From Caldithrix abyssi DSM 13497 (lineage in GTDB: Bacteria > Calditrichota > Calditrichia > Calditrichales > Calditrichaceae), in the NCBI RefSeq assembly GCF_001886815.1, contig NZ_CP018099.1, forward strand, positions 1,672,501 through 1,736,500: a stretch of DNA of 64,000 bases, given 5' to 3'. The translations under genes were made by a program, and so were the position numbers. Shown piece by piece: positions 1 through 9,380 of the stretch (position 1 is the first letter of the stretch; the number at the start of each line of letters is the position of its first letter). Below the pieces are notes generated by a model, which made no database searches, was not told the DNA's origin, and saw nothing but the letters and a program-made list of their open reading frames with translations.

Positions 1-3000
1 TTTTGCGATACAGGTAAAATTTGTAATCGCCCACCATTTGCCTATTTTTTTGCATGCCGCTGGTCATTTTATCGCCGTGATAGGGTTCTAACATCTCCGG
101 CTCAAAAGGCAGCTTTAAAAACTGGCACAATTGGCGAATTTCTCTTTCCGGATTTTGGAGCAGATCTTCATATTTTAGTACATATTTTCGCTGTTCCGGA
201 ATTTGACTTAAAAAGTTTATGATATTCAGATGGCTAACTAACCAGATGAGTTCGGCCAGCTGTCGTCGGGTAAAAGGATGTTCGAATTTAAAAAAGTTCT
301 GATCCAGCCTGGCCTCCAGAAAGGAGTAAATTGTGGCGTACGGATGGCGCTGAAGATGAATGTACAGCGTGTTTTCAAATTCTTCTTCCGCACGGTTTAA
401 AATGTTTAGATCGATGGCATAAGCGGGCGTTTTATCCACAAATAGCTGTGGATTGATCTTCATTTGCAGGCGCCTGTAAAATTCATGGGTGGAGATGTTC
501 TGCCGGAGATAGGCGTCGTAAATTTCCTGCGCTTCCGTTTCATCGCAGTGAAAGACTTCCATTAACGTTCTGGGGATGGCTTCATTCCAGAGGAGCAGCC
601 CGCTTTTTTCAAAAAACTCGTGTCGTTCTTTTAAAAAGTTAAAGGAGAGAAGATCCATTTCCGGCGGGGCAAAGAGCCGGGAGTGGCCTTGCAAAATGAC
701 GCGCAGCAAGGTTGAGCCCGAGCGCGGCGGAGAGAAGATAAAAATGGCCTGCTTGTTTTTTTGTGGGGCGGTAGAAGAATCAACACGTAAGGGCACAATA
801 ATTTTTTTAAACCGCTCCAGCGCCTCTTCCGTAAGTACAGGTTCGTTTGCAATGGCCCGCCATCTTTCTTCGGCGCAATCCTGTGGTAAAGGCGGTACCT
901 TGCCGAATTTTTTTTCAACGAAATCGGAGAAATATTCCTGCATGAACAGGGCAAATTGTTCGACCGTGGGCGCGTAAAGCAAAACGCCGGGCGGCGGCAG
1001 GTGATGAAAGTCATCGATCAGTTGTTGAATAAAGCGCTGCGCTTTTTGATCGTCTCCGCCCCGGGCAAAAAAGTTGTCGGTAACAGAAAGTTCATCCACC
1101 TGCAGAACCTGCTTCCACAATTCTAAAATGTATTTTTCCACTTCATTTCTAGGCGGTATGATGGATGGATTGGCTTCAGGCTGCGTCATGGAAGCAGACT
1201 CGTCGTTTTCGCCTTCTTCTAACAGTTTGCTTACTTCTTCGTCGCTTAAATCTTCCAGTTCGGCCAGTAAGGATTCCAATTCTTCCGGGCTTTCCTGTTC
1301 CAGTTGCGCTTCGGCGATCTGGTTGGCAATGCCGTCAATGGTGGGATACTCGAAAAAAGTTCTGAGGGGCAGATTAACGCCAAACTCTTCCTGAATTTTT
1401 GAAACCACCTGCGTGGCCATCATGGAGTGGCCGCCCAGTTCAAAAAAGTTATCGAACACGCCAACCTGTTCAATGTTTAAAATTTCGCGCACGATTCTCG
1501 CCAACTTTTCTTCCGATTCGGTGCGCGGCGCAACAAACGGCGCGGAAGAACGAATCCTGGAAAAATCAGGTCTGGGCAGGGCATGGCGGTTGATTTTACC
1601 GGCCGGAGTGAGGGGGATTTTTTCCAGCCGGATAAAAAGAGCGGGAATCATGTACTCAGGTAAAAATTGACGTAATTTTTCTCTCAATAATTCCTGCTTT
1701 AGTTCCTGGCCGTCTTCGGCTTCGTAATAGGCCACCAGAGTTTTGTCGCGTCGCTCCACATCAAAGGCCTGCACCACGGCCTGTTTGATGCCCGGCAGTT
1801 CGTTGAGAATGGATTCGATTTCACCCAATTCAATACGAAAACCGCGGATTTTTAACTGATGGTCCACCCGTCCTAAAAATTCAATGTTGCCGTCCGCCAG
1901 AAAACGCACGCGATCGCCGGTTTTGTAAACGCGCCCTCGTTCCGGTTTTAAGGGATTGAGGACAAAACGTTCTTTTGTTAAATCGTCGCGTTTTAAATAG
2001 CCTTTGGCCAGATTGCCGCCGCCAATGAGCAGCTCGCCCGGAATGCCGATGGGCGCCGGATGGCCGTAAGGATCGATGACGTAAAATTCGCGATTGGCGC
2101 GCGGTCGTCCGATGGGCACGGATCGGCCCTCAAACTGCGCAGGCACCGCAAAAGTAGAAGCGGTGATGACCGTTTCGGTGGGCCCGTAGGCGTTGAGCAG
2201 TCGGGCGCCTTTTAGATTGATTTTTTGCCAGGCCTGCAGTGTGTCCAGGCGGAACACATCGCCGCCCACAATGATCAGCCGAATGCGGTTTTCGGGCAGC
2301 AGTTCCGGTTGTTTGGCCAGTTCCTGCACAAATTGATTCCAGTAGGCGGTGGGCGGATTGATGACGGTTAAATCGTACTCTTTGATTTTTTGCGCGAACT
2401 GGGCTGCGCTCCAGATTTCGTTGTCGCGCATGCACACCGTGGCGCCGCTGATTAAAGGCGGCAAAATCTGTTCGATGGAAGCGTCGAAATTTAATGCCGC
2501 AAACTGTAACACGTTGTCGTCTTCTGTGAGCTGGTAGTAGTCTTTCATGTCCTGGCAGTGGTTGGCCAGCGGGCCGTGCTGAACCTCCACGCCTTTAGGC
2601 TGGCCAGTGGAACCGGAAGTGTAGATGACGTAGGCCACATCCTGCGCCTCTAAGTTAACGTTCAAATTCTCCGGCGATTCGTTTAAAATGGCCGGCCACT
2701 CTTCATCTAAAAATATTTTTTCGCCCAGGGCTTGCGGCTGGTTTTTAAAATAGCCTTTGGTTACCAGCAGGCCGGCGCCAGAATCCTGGAGCATGTACTC
2801 CAGCCGATCTAAAGGATAATCCGGATCGAGCGGCAGGTACACGCCGCCGGCCTTCAAAACGCCTAACATGGCCACAATCATCTCTGGCGAGCGGTCGGCG
2901 TTTACGCCCATGATCTGCCCTTTAGTAAGTCCTTTTTTCAACAGGTAGCGGGCAAACTGGTTGGCCTGCGCGTTTAACTGAGCATAGGTCAACGCTTCGC

Positions 3001-4594
3001 TTTTGACGCGCAGGGCGATGGAATCCGCCGTTTTAGCAGCCTGTTCTTCAAAAAGGCCGACGATTGATTTCTGCTCGTCGTACCAGGCTTCCGGCTGGCT
3101 CCAGTCTTCCACCAGCAATTTGTATTCTTCCGGAGTTAAAAGATTGATCTGGCCGACGCGGATCTGCGGGTCGGCGACGATTTCTTCTAATATTTTCAGG
3201 TAATGCGCAATCAGACGATCCATGGTCTGATCGTTAAAAAGATCGGTGTTGTATTCCAGTTTACACTTAAGCGGCAAATCGCCGTCGGTAACATTCAGAA
3301 TGAGATCGAATTTGGTGGTCTTGTTTTCCAGTTCGATTAATTCGATTTCCAGGCCGGGCAGCTGCAATTTTTCAACCGGCGCGTTGTTCATGACGAACAT
3401 GGCCTGAAAGAGCGGCGAATGGCTCATGTCCCGTTCGGGCTGCAGCTCTTCCACCAGCATCTCAAAGGGCAAATCCTGATTAGCGTAAGCGCCCAGGGTG
3501 GTTTCTTTGATCTGTTTTAAAAATTCGGTGAATTTGGGGTTGTCTTCGATGGTGGCGCGTAGCACCAGGGTGTTGACGAAAAAGCCGATTAAATTTTCCG
3601 TCTCTTTGCGGTTGCGGTTGGCGATGGGCGAGCCCACGCAGATGTCGTTTTGACTGCTGTAGCGGTGCAACAGCACAAAAAAGGCGGCCAGCAGGGTCAT
3701 AAACAGGGTGACATCCTGCCGGCGGCTTAAATCGCGTAATTTTTCTGCAAGGTCGGGCGCAATTTCAAACAGCTTAAAATTGCCGTTGTAGGTCTGGTAG
3801 GCCGGCCGCGGACGGTCAAGGGGCAGTTCCAGCAAGGGCGGAATGCCGGCTAATTTTTGGCGCCAATAGTCCAGTTGCTGTTGCAGGGTTTTACCTTTTA
3901 GCCATTTGCGCTGCCATACGGCAAAATCGGCGTACTGGATGGCCAGGGGCTCGAGATTGGCCGGTTTGCCCTGCACGCTGGCGGTGTACAGACGCATGAT
4001 CTCGTGCACAAACAGGCCGGTGGACCAGTTGTCGCTCACGATATGGTGCATGACCAGAAGCAGACCAAAATGTTGCTCACCAAATTTTAACAGGGTAATG
4101 CGCAGGAGCGGTCCGCTGGTCAGATCAAAAGGTTTAAGCGCTTCTTCCATGGCCATCCGATGAAATTCGTGCTCCTGCTGGTCGGCAGGCAGGGCCGAAA
4201 GGTCGATCTGTTCGATGGGAATGTAAAGTTCCGGCGCAATCACCTGCAGAGGATGCCCGTTTTCTTCGGCAAAAGTGGTGCGCAACACCTCATGCCGTTT
4301 GATCACCTCGTTCAGGCTTTTTTCCAGGGCCTTGATATTTAAATCGCCTTTAATTCTCAGGATTGAAGGAATGTTGTACAACGGGCTGCCGGGTTCCAGT
4401 CGATCCAGAAACCACAGCCGCTGCTGGGAGAAAGAAAGCGGAAAACGATTGGTGTTGCGCGGCTGCGGTAAAATTACCAGATCGTTTAATTCAATACCCT
4501 GTTCGCGCAGCAAAATTTCAAAGAGTTCGCGTTTTTCGTACGGTAAGCTCAGAACCTGTTTGATGATTTCTTCTGTTGAAAATCCTTTGTTCAT
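1..4594 (-). CDS. NRPS (C-A-PCP, degenerate carrier, sulfotransferase), 3' end cut by window
   Basis: Partial final megasynthase of the cluster; 1531 residues are visible and the frame stays open to the window edge. Domains: condensation (about 1-440, MHHIVSDNWS at 182-191 with the HHxxxD core intact), adenylation (about 480-990, with YTSGSTGQPKG and NAYGPTE), peptidyl carrier (about 1025-1095, GGHSMM with Ser1057), a second carrier-like domain (about 1140-1215) reading GGDDQKA, where Asp1182 replaces the phosphopantetheine Ser, and a sulfotransferase from about 1280 with the PAPS-binding motif SPPRSGSTLLR (1288-1298), then FAPPE, DKTPAY and a QRHPYATIYSF segment. That motif set resembles the ST domains of CurM and cyanobacterial olefin synthases, which sulfonate a beta-hydroxyl before thioesterase-driven decarboxylation. 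A thioesterase may lie just outside the window. The ATG overlaps the stop of the PKS gene (ATGA), so the two are translationally coupled. By-eye adenylation code begins D-A-E; the substrate is not predictable. Confidence 0.93.
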   Translation of the reverse strand, partial: MNKGFSTEEIIKQVLSLPYEKRELFEILLREQGIELNDLVILPQPRNTNRFPLSFSQQRLWFLDRLEPGSPLYNIPSILRIKGDLNIKALEKSLNEVIKRHEVLRTTFAEENGHPLQVIAPELYIPIEQIDLSALPADQQEHEFHRMAMEEALKPFDLTSGPLLRITLLKFGEQHFGLLLVMHHIVSDNWSTGLFVHEIMRLYTASVQGKPANLEPLAIQYADFAVWQRKWLKGKTLQQQLDYWRQKLAGIPPLLELPLDRPRPAYQTYNGNFKLFEIAPDLAEKLRDLSRRQDVTLFMTLLAAFFVLLHRYSSQNDICVGSPIANRNRKETENLIGFFVNTLVLRATIEDNPKFTEFLKQIKETTLGAYANQDLPFEMLVEELQPERDMSHSPLFQAMFVMNNAPVEKLQLPGLEIELIELENKTTKFDLILNVTDGDLPLKCKLEYNTDLFNDQTMDRLIAHYLKILEEIVADPQIRVGQINLLTPEEYKLLVEDWSQPEAWYDEQKSIVGLFEEQAAKTADSIALRVKSEALTYAQLNAQANQFARYLLKKGLTKGQIMGVNADRSPEMIVAMLGVLKAGGVYLPLDPDYPLDRLEYMLQDSGAGLLVTKGYFKNQPQALGEKIFLDEEWPAILNESPENLNVNLEAQDVAYVIYTSGSTGQPKGVEVQHGPLANHCQDMKDYYQLTEDDNVLQFAALNFDASIEQILPPLISGATVCMRDNEIWSAAQFAQKIKEYDLTVINPPTAYWNQFVQELAKQPELLPENRIRLIIVGGDVFRLDTLQAWQKINLKGARLLNAYGPTETVITASTFAVPAQFEGRSVPIGRPRANREFYVIDPYGHPAPIGIPGELLIGGGNLAKGYLKRDDLTKERFVLNPLKPERGRVYKTGDRVRFLADGNIEFLGRVDHQLKIRGFRIELGEIESILNELPGIKQAVVQAFDVERRDKTLVAYYEAEDGQELKQELLREKLRQFLPEYMIPALFIRLEKIPLTPAGKINRHALPRPDFSRIRSSAPFVAPRTESEEKLARIVREILNIEQVGVFDNFFELGGHSMMATQVVSKIQEEFGVNLPLRTFFEYPTIDGIANQIAEAQLEQESPEELESLLAELEDLSDEEVSKLLEEGENDESASMTQPEANPSIIPPRNEVEKYILELWKQVLQVDELSVTDNFFARGGDDQKAQRFIQQLIDDFHHLPPPGVLLYAPTVEQFALFMQEYFSDFVEKKFGKVPPLPQDCAEERWRAIANEPVLTEEALERFKKIIVPLRVDSSTAPQKNKQAIFIFSPPRSGSTLLRVILQGHSRLFAPPEMDLLSFNFLKERHEFFEKSGLLLWNEAIPRTLMEVFHCDETEAQEIYDAYLRQNISTHEFYRRLQMKINPQLFVDKTPAYAIDLNILNRAEEEFENTLYIHLQRHPYATIYSFLEARLDQNFFKFEHPFTRRQLAELIWLVSHLNIINFLSQIPEQRKYVLKYEDLLQNPEREIRQLCQFLKLPFEPEMLEPYHGDKMTSGMQKNRQMVGDYKFYLYRK

Positions 4595-7500
4595 TCCTGG
4601 TCATCCTTGTTTTTCTTTTGCCGCAGCAATTCGGCCGCCTGTTCGTCGGACATGGATTTAAGCTGTTCTAACAGGTTTTCCACCTGGTCGATGGGCGCGC
4701 TTTCTTTTTGGGCGGTTTCCTGTTCAATAATTTTGGCCACGCCGGAAATAGTGGCGTCTTCGAACAGGGCGCGCAGGGGCAGCTCAACCTGAAATTTAGC
4801 GCGCAGTTCGGAAATGAGCTGTGTGCCCATCAGTGAGTTGCCGCCCAGATCGAAAAAGTTATCGTTAATGCCAATGTTTTGAATGCCCAGCAGTTTACGC
4901 CACACCACGGCGATCTCTTCCTGTAGCTCGTTTTGCGGAGCGACAAATTCGTAAGGCAGCTCCGGGCGGTCGTGCATGGCTTTTTCTTTGTCGTCGTCGG
5001 TTTCTTCTTTTTGAACGCCTTTAACCCAGCGCGCAATCCGTTGGTGTAAATCGCCGGTAGAAACGATCAATTGACCAAACCCCGGATTGGCGAAAATGCG
5101 TTCAAAGGCGGCCAGGCCTTCTTCCGGGGTTAAAGCCAGACGCGCCACTTCCATTTGCGCCTGGTTTGCGGAGGGCATGGTTTCGTCAAAATTCCAGCCG
5201 TCCCAGTTAACGCTCAGCCAGTTGCTGTTGCTGTCCTGATTTTGCAGGTACACCAGCGCGTCCAGGCCGGCATTAGCCGCGGCGTACGCGCCAAAGCCGT
5301 AGCCGCCCAGGATGGCGGAAACGGACGATTGCAGCAACACAAAATCGAGCGTCTTTTGGTGCAGGGCGCGGCGCAAATTCAGCGCGCCCACCAGTTTGGG
5401 GCCAAGCTGCGCTTCCAGGTCTTCGCGCGTTAATTCCGGAATGGGTTTAAAGGCCTGTTCGCCGACCAACCCCGCCGCGTGGATTACGCCGTCCAGACCG
5501 CCAAAGCGCTCTTCTGCTCTGGAAACGGCCTGCTGAACGGAAGCAGCGTCGGTAATATCGGCTTTTAAGATCAAAATTTCAGAGCCATTCTCTTTGATGG
5601 TCTGTAATGTTTTTATTTTCTGGCTGACGGCGTCGTTTTCGTCATGTTCTGCCAGCCATTGCGCCCAGCTTGTTTCCTGAGGAAAATCGGCCACTTCCAG
5701 CAGGGCGAGCCTGGCTTTAACCTGCCGCGAAAGGTAGTGCGCCAGGCGCAGACCGATGCGTCCCAATCCGCCGGTTATCAGGTAGCGGCCTTCGTTTTTT
5801 AAATAACCATGCAGGGGATTGCTTTGCGGCAGTTCGATGCGCCGGAATTCCAGAGTCCAGCGATCGCGCGCACGGAAGGCCACAACCGGATCGTCGGTGT
5901 GCGCAAAGACTTCCTGAATCAGATTCTGAGACATGGGCTCCAGGCTGCCAAAGACGTCGTGCGGCAGTTTAAGATCAATAATCTTACAGGAGATATTCGG
6001 AAATTCCTGCGGAATGACTTTGCTTAACCCCAGAATGATGGCTTTAAGCGGCGCGTAGGCGTCGTAGCCGGTTACCTGAAACAGGTGGTTGGTGACAATG
6101 GTTAAGGTAAGCGGTTGAGTCATCCCGACTTTCTGCAGAGTTTGAACCAGGTACAGCAAACTCAGATAGCCGGAGATAAACGCTTCGTCAAGAATGTCGG
6201 ACGACTGGCTGCTGGCGTTGATGTTCCAGCAGTGGACGATATGCTGCGGAAGCCGATCGCTGGCTTTTAGTTGCTCAAAGAGCTTTTCAAAACTCTCTTT
6301 ATGGTCGATGGGCATGGCAAATTTATTTTCGCCCTGATCATGGAAAGCCGTGCCCGGCTCCACGGTGGTTAACTTCAGCGGCAGGGATTCTTTAAGGATA
6401 AAATCGACAAAGTTGCGCGCCAGCCCGGTGTCGTCTTTTAAGATCAGCCAGTTTTGTTCTTCTGGCAGTGCGGGCTTTTTGCGGGGCATGGCCTTTTGCT
6501 GCCAGGATGGAACGTAAAACCATTTTTCCATGGGCAGCTTCTGCAGCTCGTCTGTTTCCTGAGCAACGGCCATGCTGCCCAGGCCGCCTTTAATATCCAG
6601 CCAGTAGCGTTTGCGTTCAAACGGGTAGCGCGGCAGCGAAAGCTTCAACCGCCGTTCATCGCCGTAATAATTTTTCCAGTCAATGAATTTGCCGCTCAAC
6701 CACAGGCGCCCGACGGTGTTTAAGATAAAGGCCACATCCGATGTCTCCTCGCGCGGGTGACGCATGGAAGCTAAAATGGTGGTGTTGAGCTGTTTTTCGG
6801 GATGTCTGCGCGCCAGCGTGCTAAGAGCGGTTCCAGGGCCGACTTCCAGTAATACCGGATTTAATTCCCGAATGAGGGCGCTTAAATTATCCATGAAGCG
6901 CACGCCGTTACGTAACTGCCGGGCGTAGTAGTCGGGATCGGTAGCTTCTTCCACCGAAATCCATCCGCCGCTGACATTAGAAACGTAAGGCAGTTGCGGC
7001 GCGTTGAGCGTAATGCTGCTTACGATTTTGCGGAACTCGTCCAGAATGGGTTCCATCATTGCAGAGTGGAAGGCGTGGGAGGTGTGCAGGCGTCGAAAGG
7101 CCACGCTCTTTTCTTTGAGTTGTTTTTCGATCTTTTCGATAGCTTCAAAAGGGCCGGAAAGAACCGTTACGCCGGGCGCATTGAGGGCGGCCAGTGAAAC
7201 CTGTTCATCCAGGAAGGGCTGAACATCGCTTTCGTTCAACTGCACGCTGATCATGGCGCCTGGCTTTACGCTTTGCATCAGGCGACCGCGGTGGGCCACC
7301 ACAAACAACGCGTCTTTTAAGCTGAACACGCCGGCCAGATGGGCCGCCACATATTCGCCAATGCTGTGCCCGACCATGGCGGCCGGCTCCACGCCCCAGT
7401 GCATCCATAATCTGGCCAGGGCGTATTCCACAACAAACAACGCCGGCTGCGTAAATTGTGTTTGATTGATCTGTTCCTGCGCCCATGCGAACTTTTCGGG

Positions 7501-9255
7501 GGAGGGGTAGAGAATCTCTCTTAAATCCAGCCCGATGATCGGCTGCAAAATATCGGCGCAGGCGTCCACGGCCTGTTTAAAGACCGTTTCGTGCTCGTAC
7601 AGTTCGCGCCCCATGTTTACGTACTGCGAGCCCTGACCGCTGAACATGAAGACTACGGGCGGCTCTTCCGGCTGTTTTTCGTGGCCCAGGGTCATAAGCC
7701 GTTTGGCGTCTTTGGTTTCCAGAATTTCCAGCGCTTGCTGAACGGACTGGCAAACCAGAGCGCGGCGTTTTAATAGCGGCGTTCGTCCTGTTTGCAGGGT
7801 GTAAGCCACATCGGCCAGATTGACCTGCGGATTGTTTTTGAAAAATTCCACGTATTTTTGCGTCAGTCGATCGAGCGCCTCTTTACTTTTAGCGGAAAAA
7901 AGTAAAAGCTGGTAAGGCCGGGCCGGATCAGATGGCTGCATCTGCGGCGCTTCTTCCAGCACGGCGTGCACGTTGGTGCCGCCAATGCCAAAGGAGCTGA
8001 CTCCTGCGCGGCGCGGGGCGCCGTTTTCTGTTTGCCAGTCGCGTAATTTCGTGTTGACATAAAAAGGCGAATTTTCGAAATCGATTTGCGGATTGGGCTT
8101 TTCAAAATGAAGGCTCGGCGGAATTTGTTTGTGGTGCAGAGCCAGGGTTGCCTTGATTAATCCGGCCACACCGGCGGCGGCGTCCAGGTGTCCGATGTTG
8201 GTTTTAACCGAACCGATGGCGCAAAACTGCTTACGATCGGTTTGCTCGCGAAAAACCTGGGTGAGGGCTTTGATTTCGATGGGATCGCCCAGCGAGGTGC
8301 CCGTACCGTGCGTTTCGATGTAGGTGATGGTTTCGGGATTTACATTAGCAACGATCTGCGCGTTGGCGATAACCTGCGACTGACCGTCCACCGAAGGAGC
8401 GGTGTAGCCGATGCGATTGGCGCCGTCGTTGTTAAAGGCCGAACCTTTGATAATGGCGTAGATGTGGTCGCCGTCTTTCAGAGCGTCTTCTAACCGTTTA
8501 AGCACCACAATGCCGGCGCCGTTGCCGCTCACCGTGCCGCTGGCTTTGGCGTCAAATGCGCGGCAGTGGCCGTCTTTAGATAGGATCATGCCTTCCTGGT
8601 AAAGGTAGCCCTGTTTTTGCGGAACGGTAATGGAAACACCGCCTGCCAGCGCCATATCGCAGTTGTAATTTAACAGATTTAAACAGGCGATGTGCGTGGC
8701 AACCAGCGAGGTAGAACAGGCCGTTTGAACGTCCACGCTGGGGCCGGTTAAACCCAGTTTGTAGGAGACGCGCGTGGTTAAAAAATCTTTGTCGTTGCCG
8801 ATCGAAAGCTGGTAACCTTCGGCGCCGCTAATGTTGCCCTTGCGGTTCAGCAGATAGGAATAGATGTAGGTGTTCATGCTGACCCCGGCGAAGACACCGA
8901 TTAAACCTTCGAACGTTTCGGCGGTGTAGCCCGCGTCTTCCAGCGCATGCCAGGCGATTTCCAGAAACAGGCGGTGCTGGGGATCCATCACTTCAGCTTC
9001 GCGCGGAAAGAAGTCAAAAAAACTGGCGTCGAATTTATCTTCATCTTTAATAATGCCGCGCGCCGGCACATAATTAGGATCTTTGATTAATTGCGCATCC
9101 ACACCGGCTTCCTGCAATTCTTCTTCCGTAAAAAAGCGGATGGCTTCCTTACCTTCTTTCAATAATTGCCAGAATTCTTCAATGGTTTCGGCGCCCGGGA
9201 ATTTCCCGGCCATACCCACGATTGCAATTTCAAGGCCTGTAAATTCTTCGCTCAT
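4591..9255 (-). CDS. Type I polyketide synthase module KS-AT-KR-ACP
   Basis: A 1554-residue one-module PKS that should add one C2 unit and reduce it to a beta-hydroxyl. KS about 10-435 has Cys180 in VQTACSTS, His316 in THGTGT and His356 in NIGHLD. AT about 535-850 has Ser631 in GHSIGE and HAFHS at 727-731, the usual malonyl-CoA signature. KR about 1155-1360 is intact: GGLGRIG at 1162-1168, SS at 1310-1311 and Tyr1324 in YAAAN. ACP about 1440-1510 carries Ser1474 in GGNSLMG. There is no DH or ER. The KS active-site block VQTACSTSLVA resembles hybrid KSs that take an aminoacyl chain from an NRPS, which fits the PCP ending the upstream megasynthase. A charged C-terminal tail (about 1520-1554) is probably a docking segment to the NRPS that follows. 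Its stop overlaps that gene's start. Confidence 0.96.
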   Translation of the reverse strand: MSEEFTGLEIAIVGMAGKFPGAETIEEFWQLLKEGKEAIRFFTEEELQEAGVDAQLIKDPNYVPARGIIKDEDKFDASFFDFFPREAEVMDPQHRLFLEIAWHALEDAGYTAETFEGLIGVFAGVSMNTYIYSYLLNRKGNISGAEGYQLSIGNDKDFLTTRVSYKLGLTGPSVDVQTACSTSLVATHIACLNLLNYNCDMALAGGVSITVPQKQGYLYQEGMILSKDGHCRAFDAKASGTVSGNGAGIVVLKRLEDALKDGDHIYAIIKGSAFNNDGANRIGYTAPSVDGQSQVIANAQIVANVNPETITYIETHGTGTSLGDPIEIKALTQVFREQTDRKQFCAIGSVKTNIGHLDAAAGVAGLIKATLALHHKQIPPSLHFEKPNPQIDFENSPFYVNTKLRDWQTENGAPRRAGVSSFGIGGTNVHAVLEEAPQMQPSDPARPYQLLLFSAKSKEALDRLTQKYVEFFKNNPQVNLADVAYTLQTGRTPLLKRRALVCQSVQQALEILETKDAKRLMTLGHEKQPEEPPVVFMFSGQGSQYVNMGRELYEHETVFKQAVDACADILQPIIGLDLREILYPSPEKFAWAQEQINQTQFTQPALFVVEYALARLWMHWGVEPAAMVGHSIGEYVAAHLAGVFSLKDALFVVAHRGRLMQSVKPGAMISVQLNESDVQPFLDEQVSLAALNAPGVTVLSGPFEAIEKIEKQLKEKSVAFRRLHTSHAFHSAMMEPILDEFRKIVSSITLNAPQLPYVSNVSGGWISVEEATDPDYYARQLRNGVRFMDNLSALIRELNPVLLEVGPGTALSTLARRHPEKQLNTTILASMRHPREETSDVAFILNTVGRLWLSGKFIDWKNYYGDERRLKLSLPRYPFERKRYWLDIKGGLGSMAVAQETDELQKLPMEKWFYVPSWQQKAMPRKKPALPEEQNWLILKDDTGLARNFVDFILKESLPLKLTTVEPGTAFHDQGENKFAMPIDHKESFEKLFEQLKASDRLPQHIVHCWNINASSQSSDILDEAFISGYLSLLYLVQTLQKVGMTQPLTLTIVTNHLFQVTGYDAYAPLKAIILGLSKVIPQEFPNISCKIIDLKLPHDVFGSLEPMSQNLIQEVFAHTDDPVVAFRARDRWTLEFRRIELPQSNPLHGYLKNEGRYLITGGLGRIGLRLAHYLSRQVKARLALLEVADFPQETSWAQWLAEHDENDAVSQKIKTLQTIKENGSEILILKADITDAASVQQAVSRAEERFGGLDGVIHAAGLVGEQAFKPIPELTREDLEAQLGPKLVGALNLRRALHQKTLDFVLLQSSVSAILGGYGFGAYAAANAGLDALVYLQNQDSNSNWLSVNWDGWNFDETMPSANQAQMEVARLALTPEEGLAAFERIFANPGFGQLIVSTGDLHQRIARWVKGVQKEETDDDKEKAMHDRPELPYEFVAPQNELQEEIAVVWRKLLGIQNIGINDNFFDLGGNSLMGTQLISELRAKFQVELPLRALFEDATISGVAKIIEQETAQKESAPIDQVENLLEQLKSMSDEQAAELLRQKKNKDDQE

Positions 9256-9380
9256 TCAGGGAATCTCCTCAACTGGTTCAAAAAAGACTCGCCCAATCGG
9301 CGAGCCATTTTTACAGAATTTTTAATTTAGACATTTTTCATGTACAATATGTGACTTATTCGACAGGACATTCCATTTTT

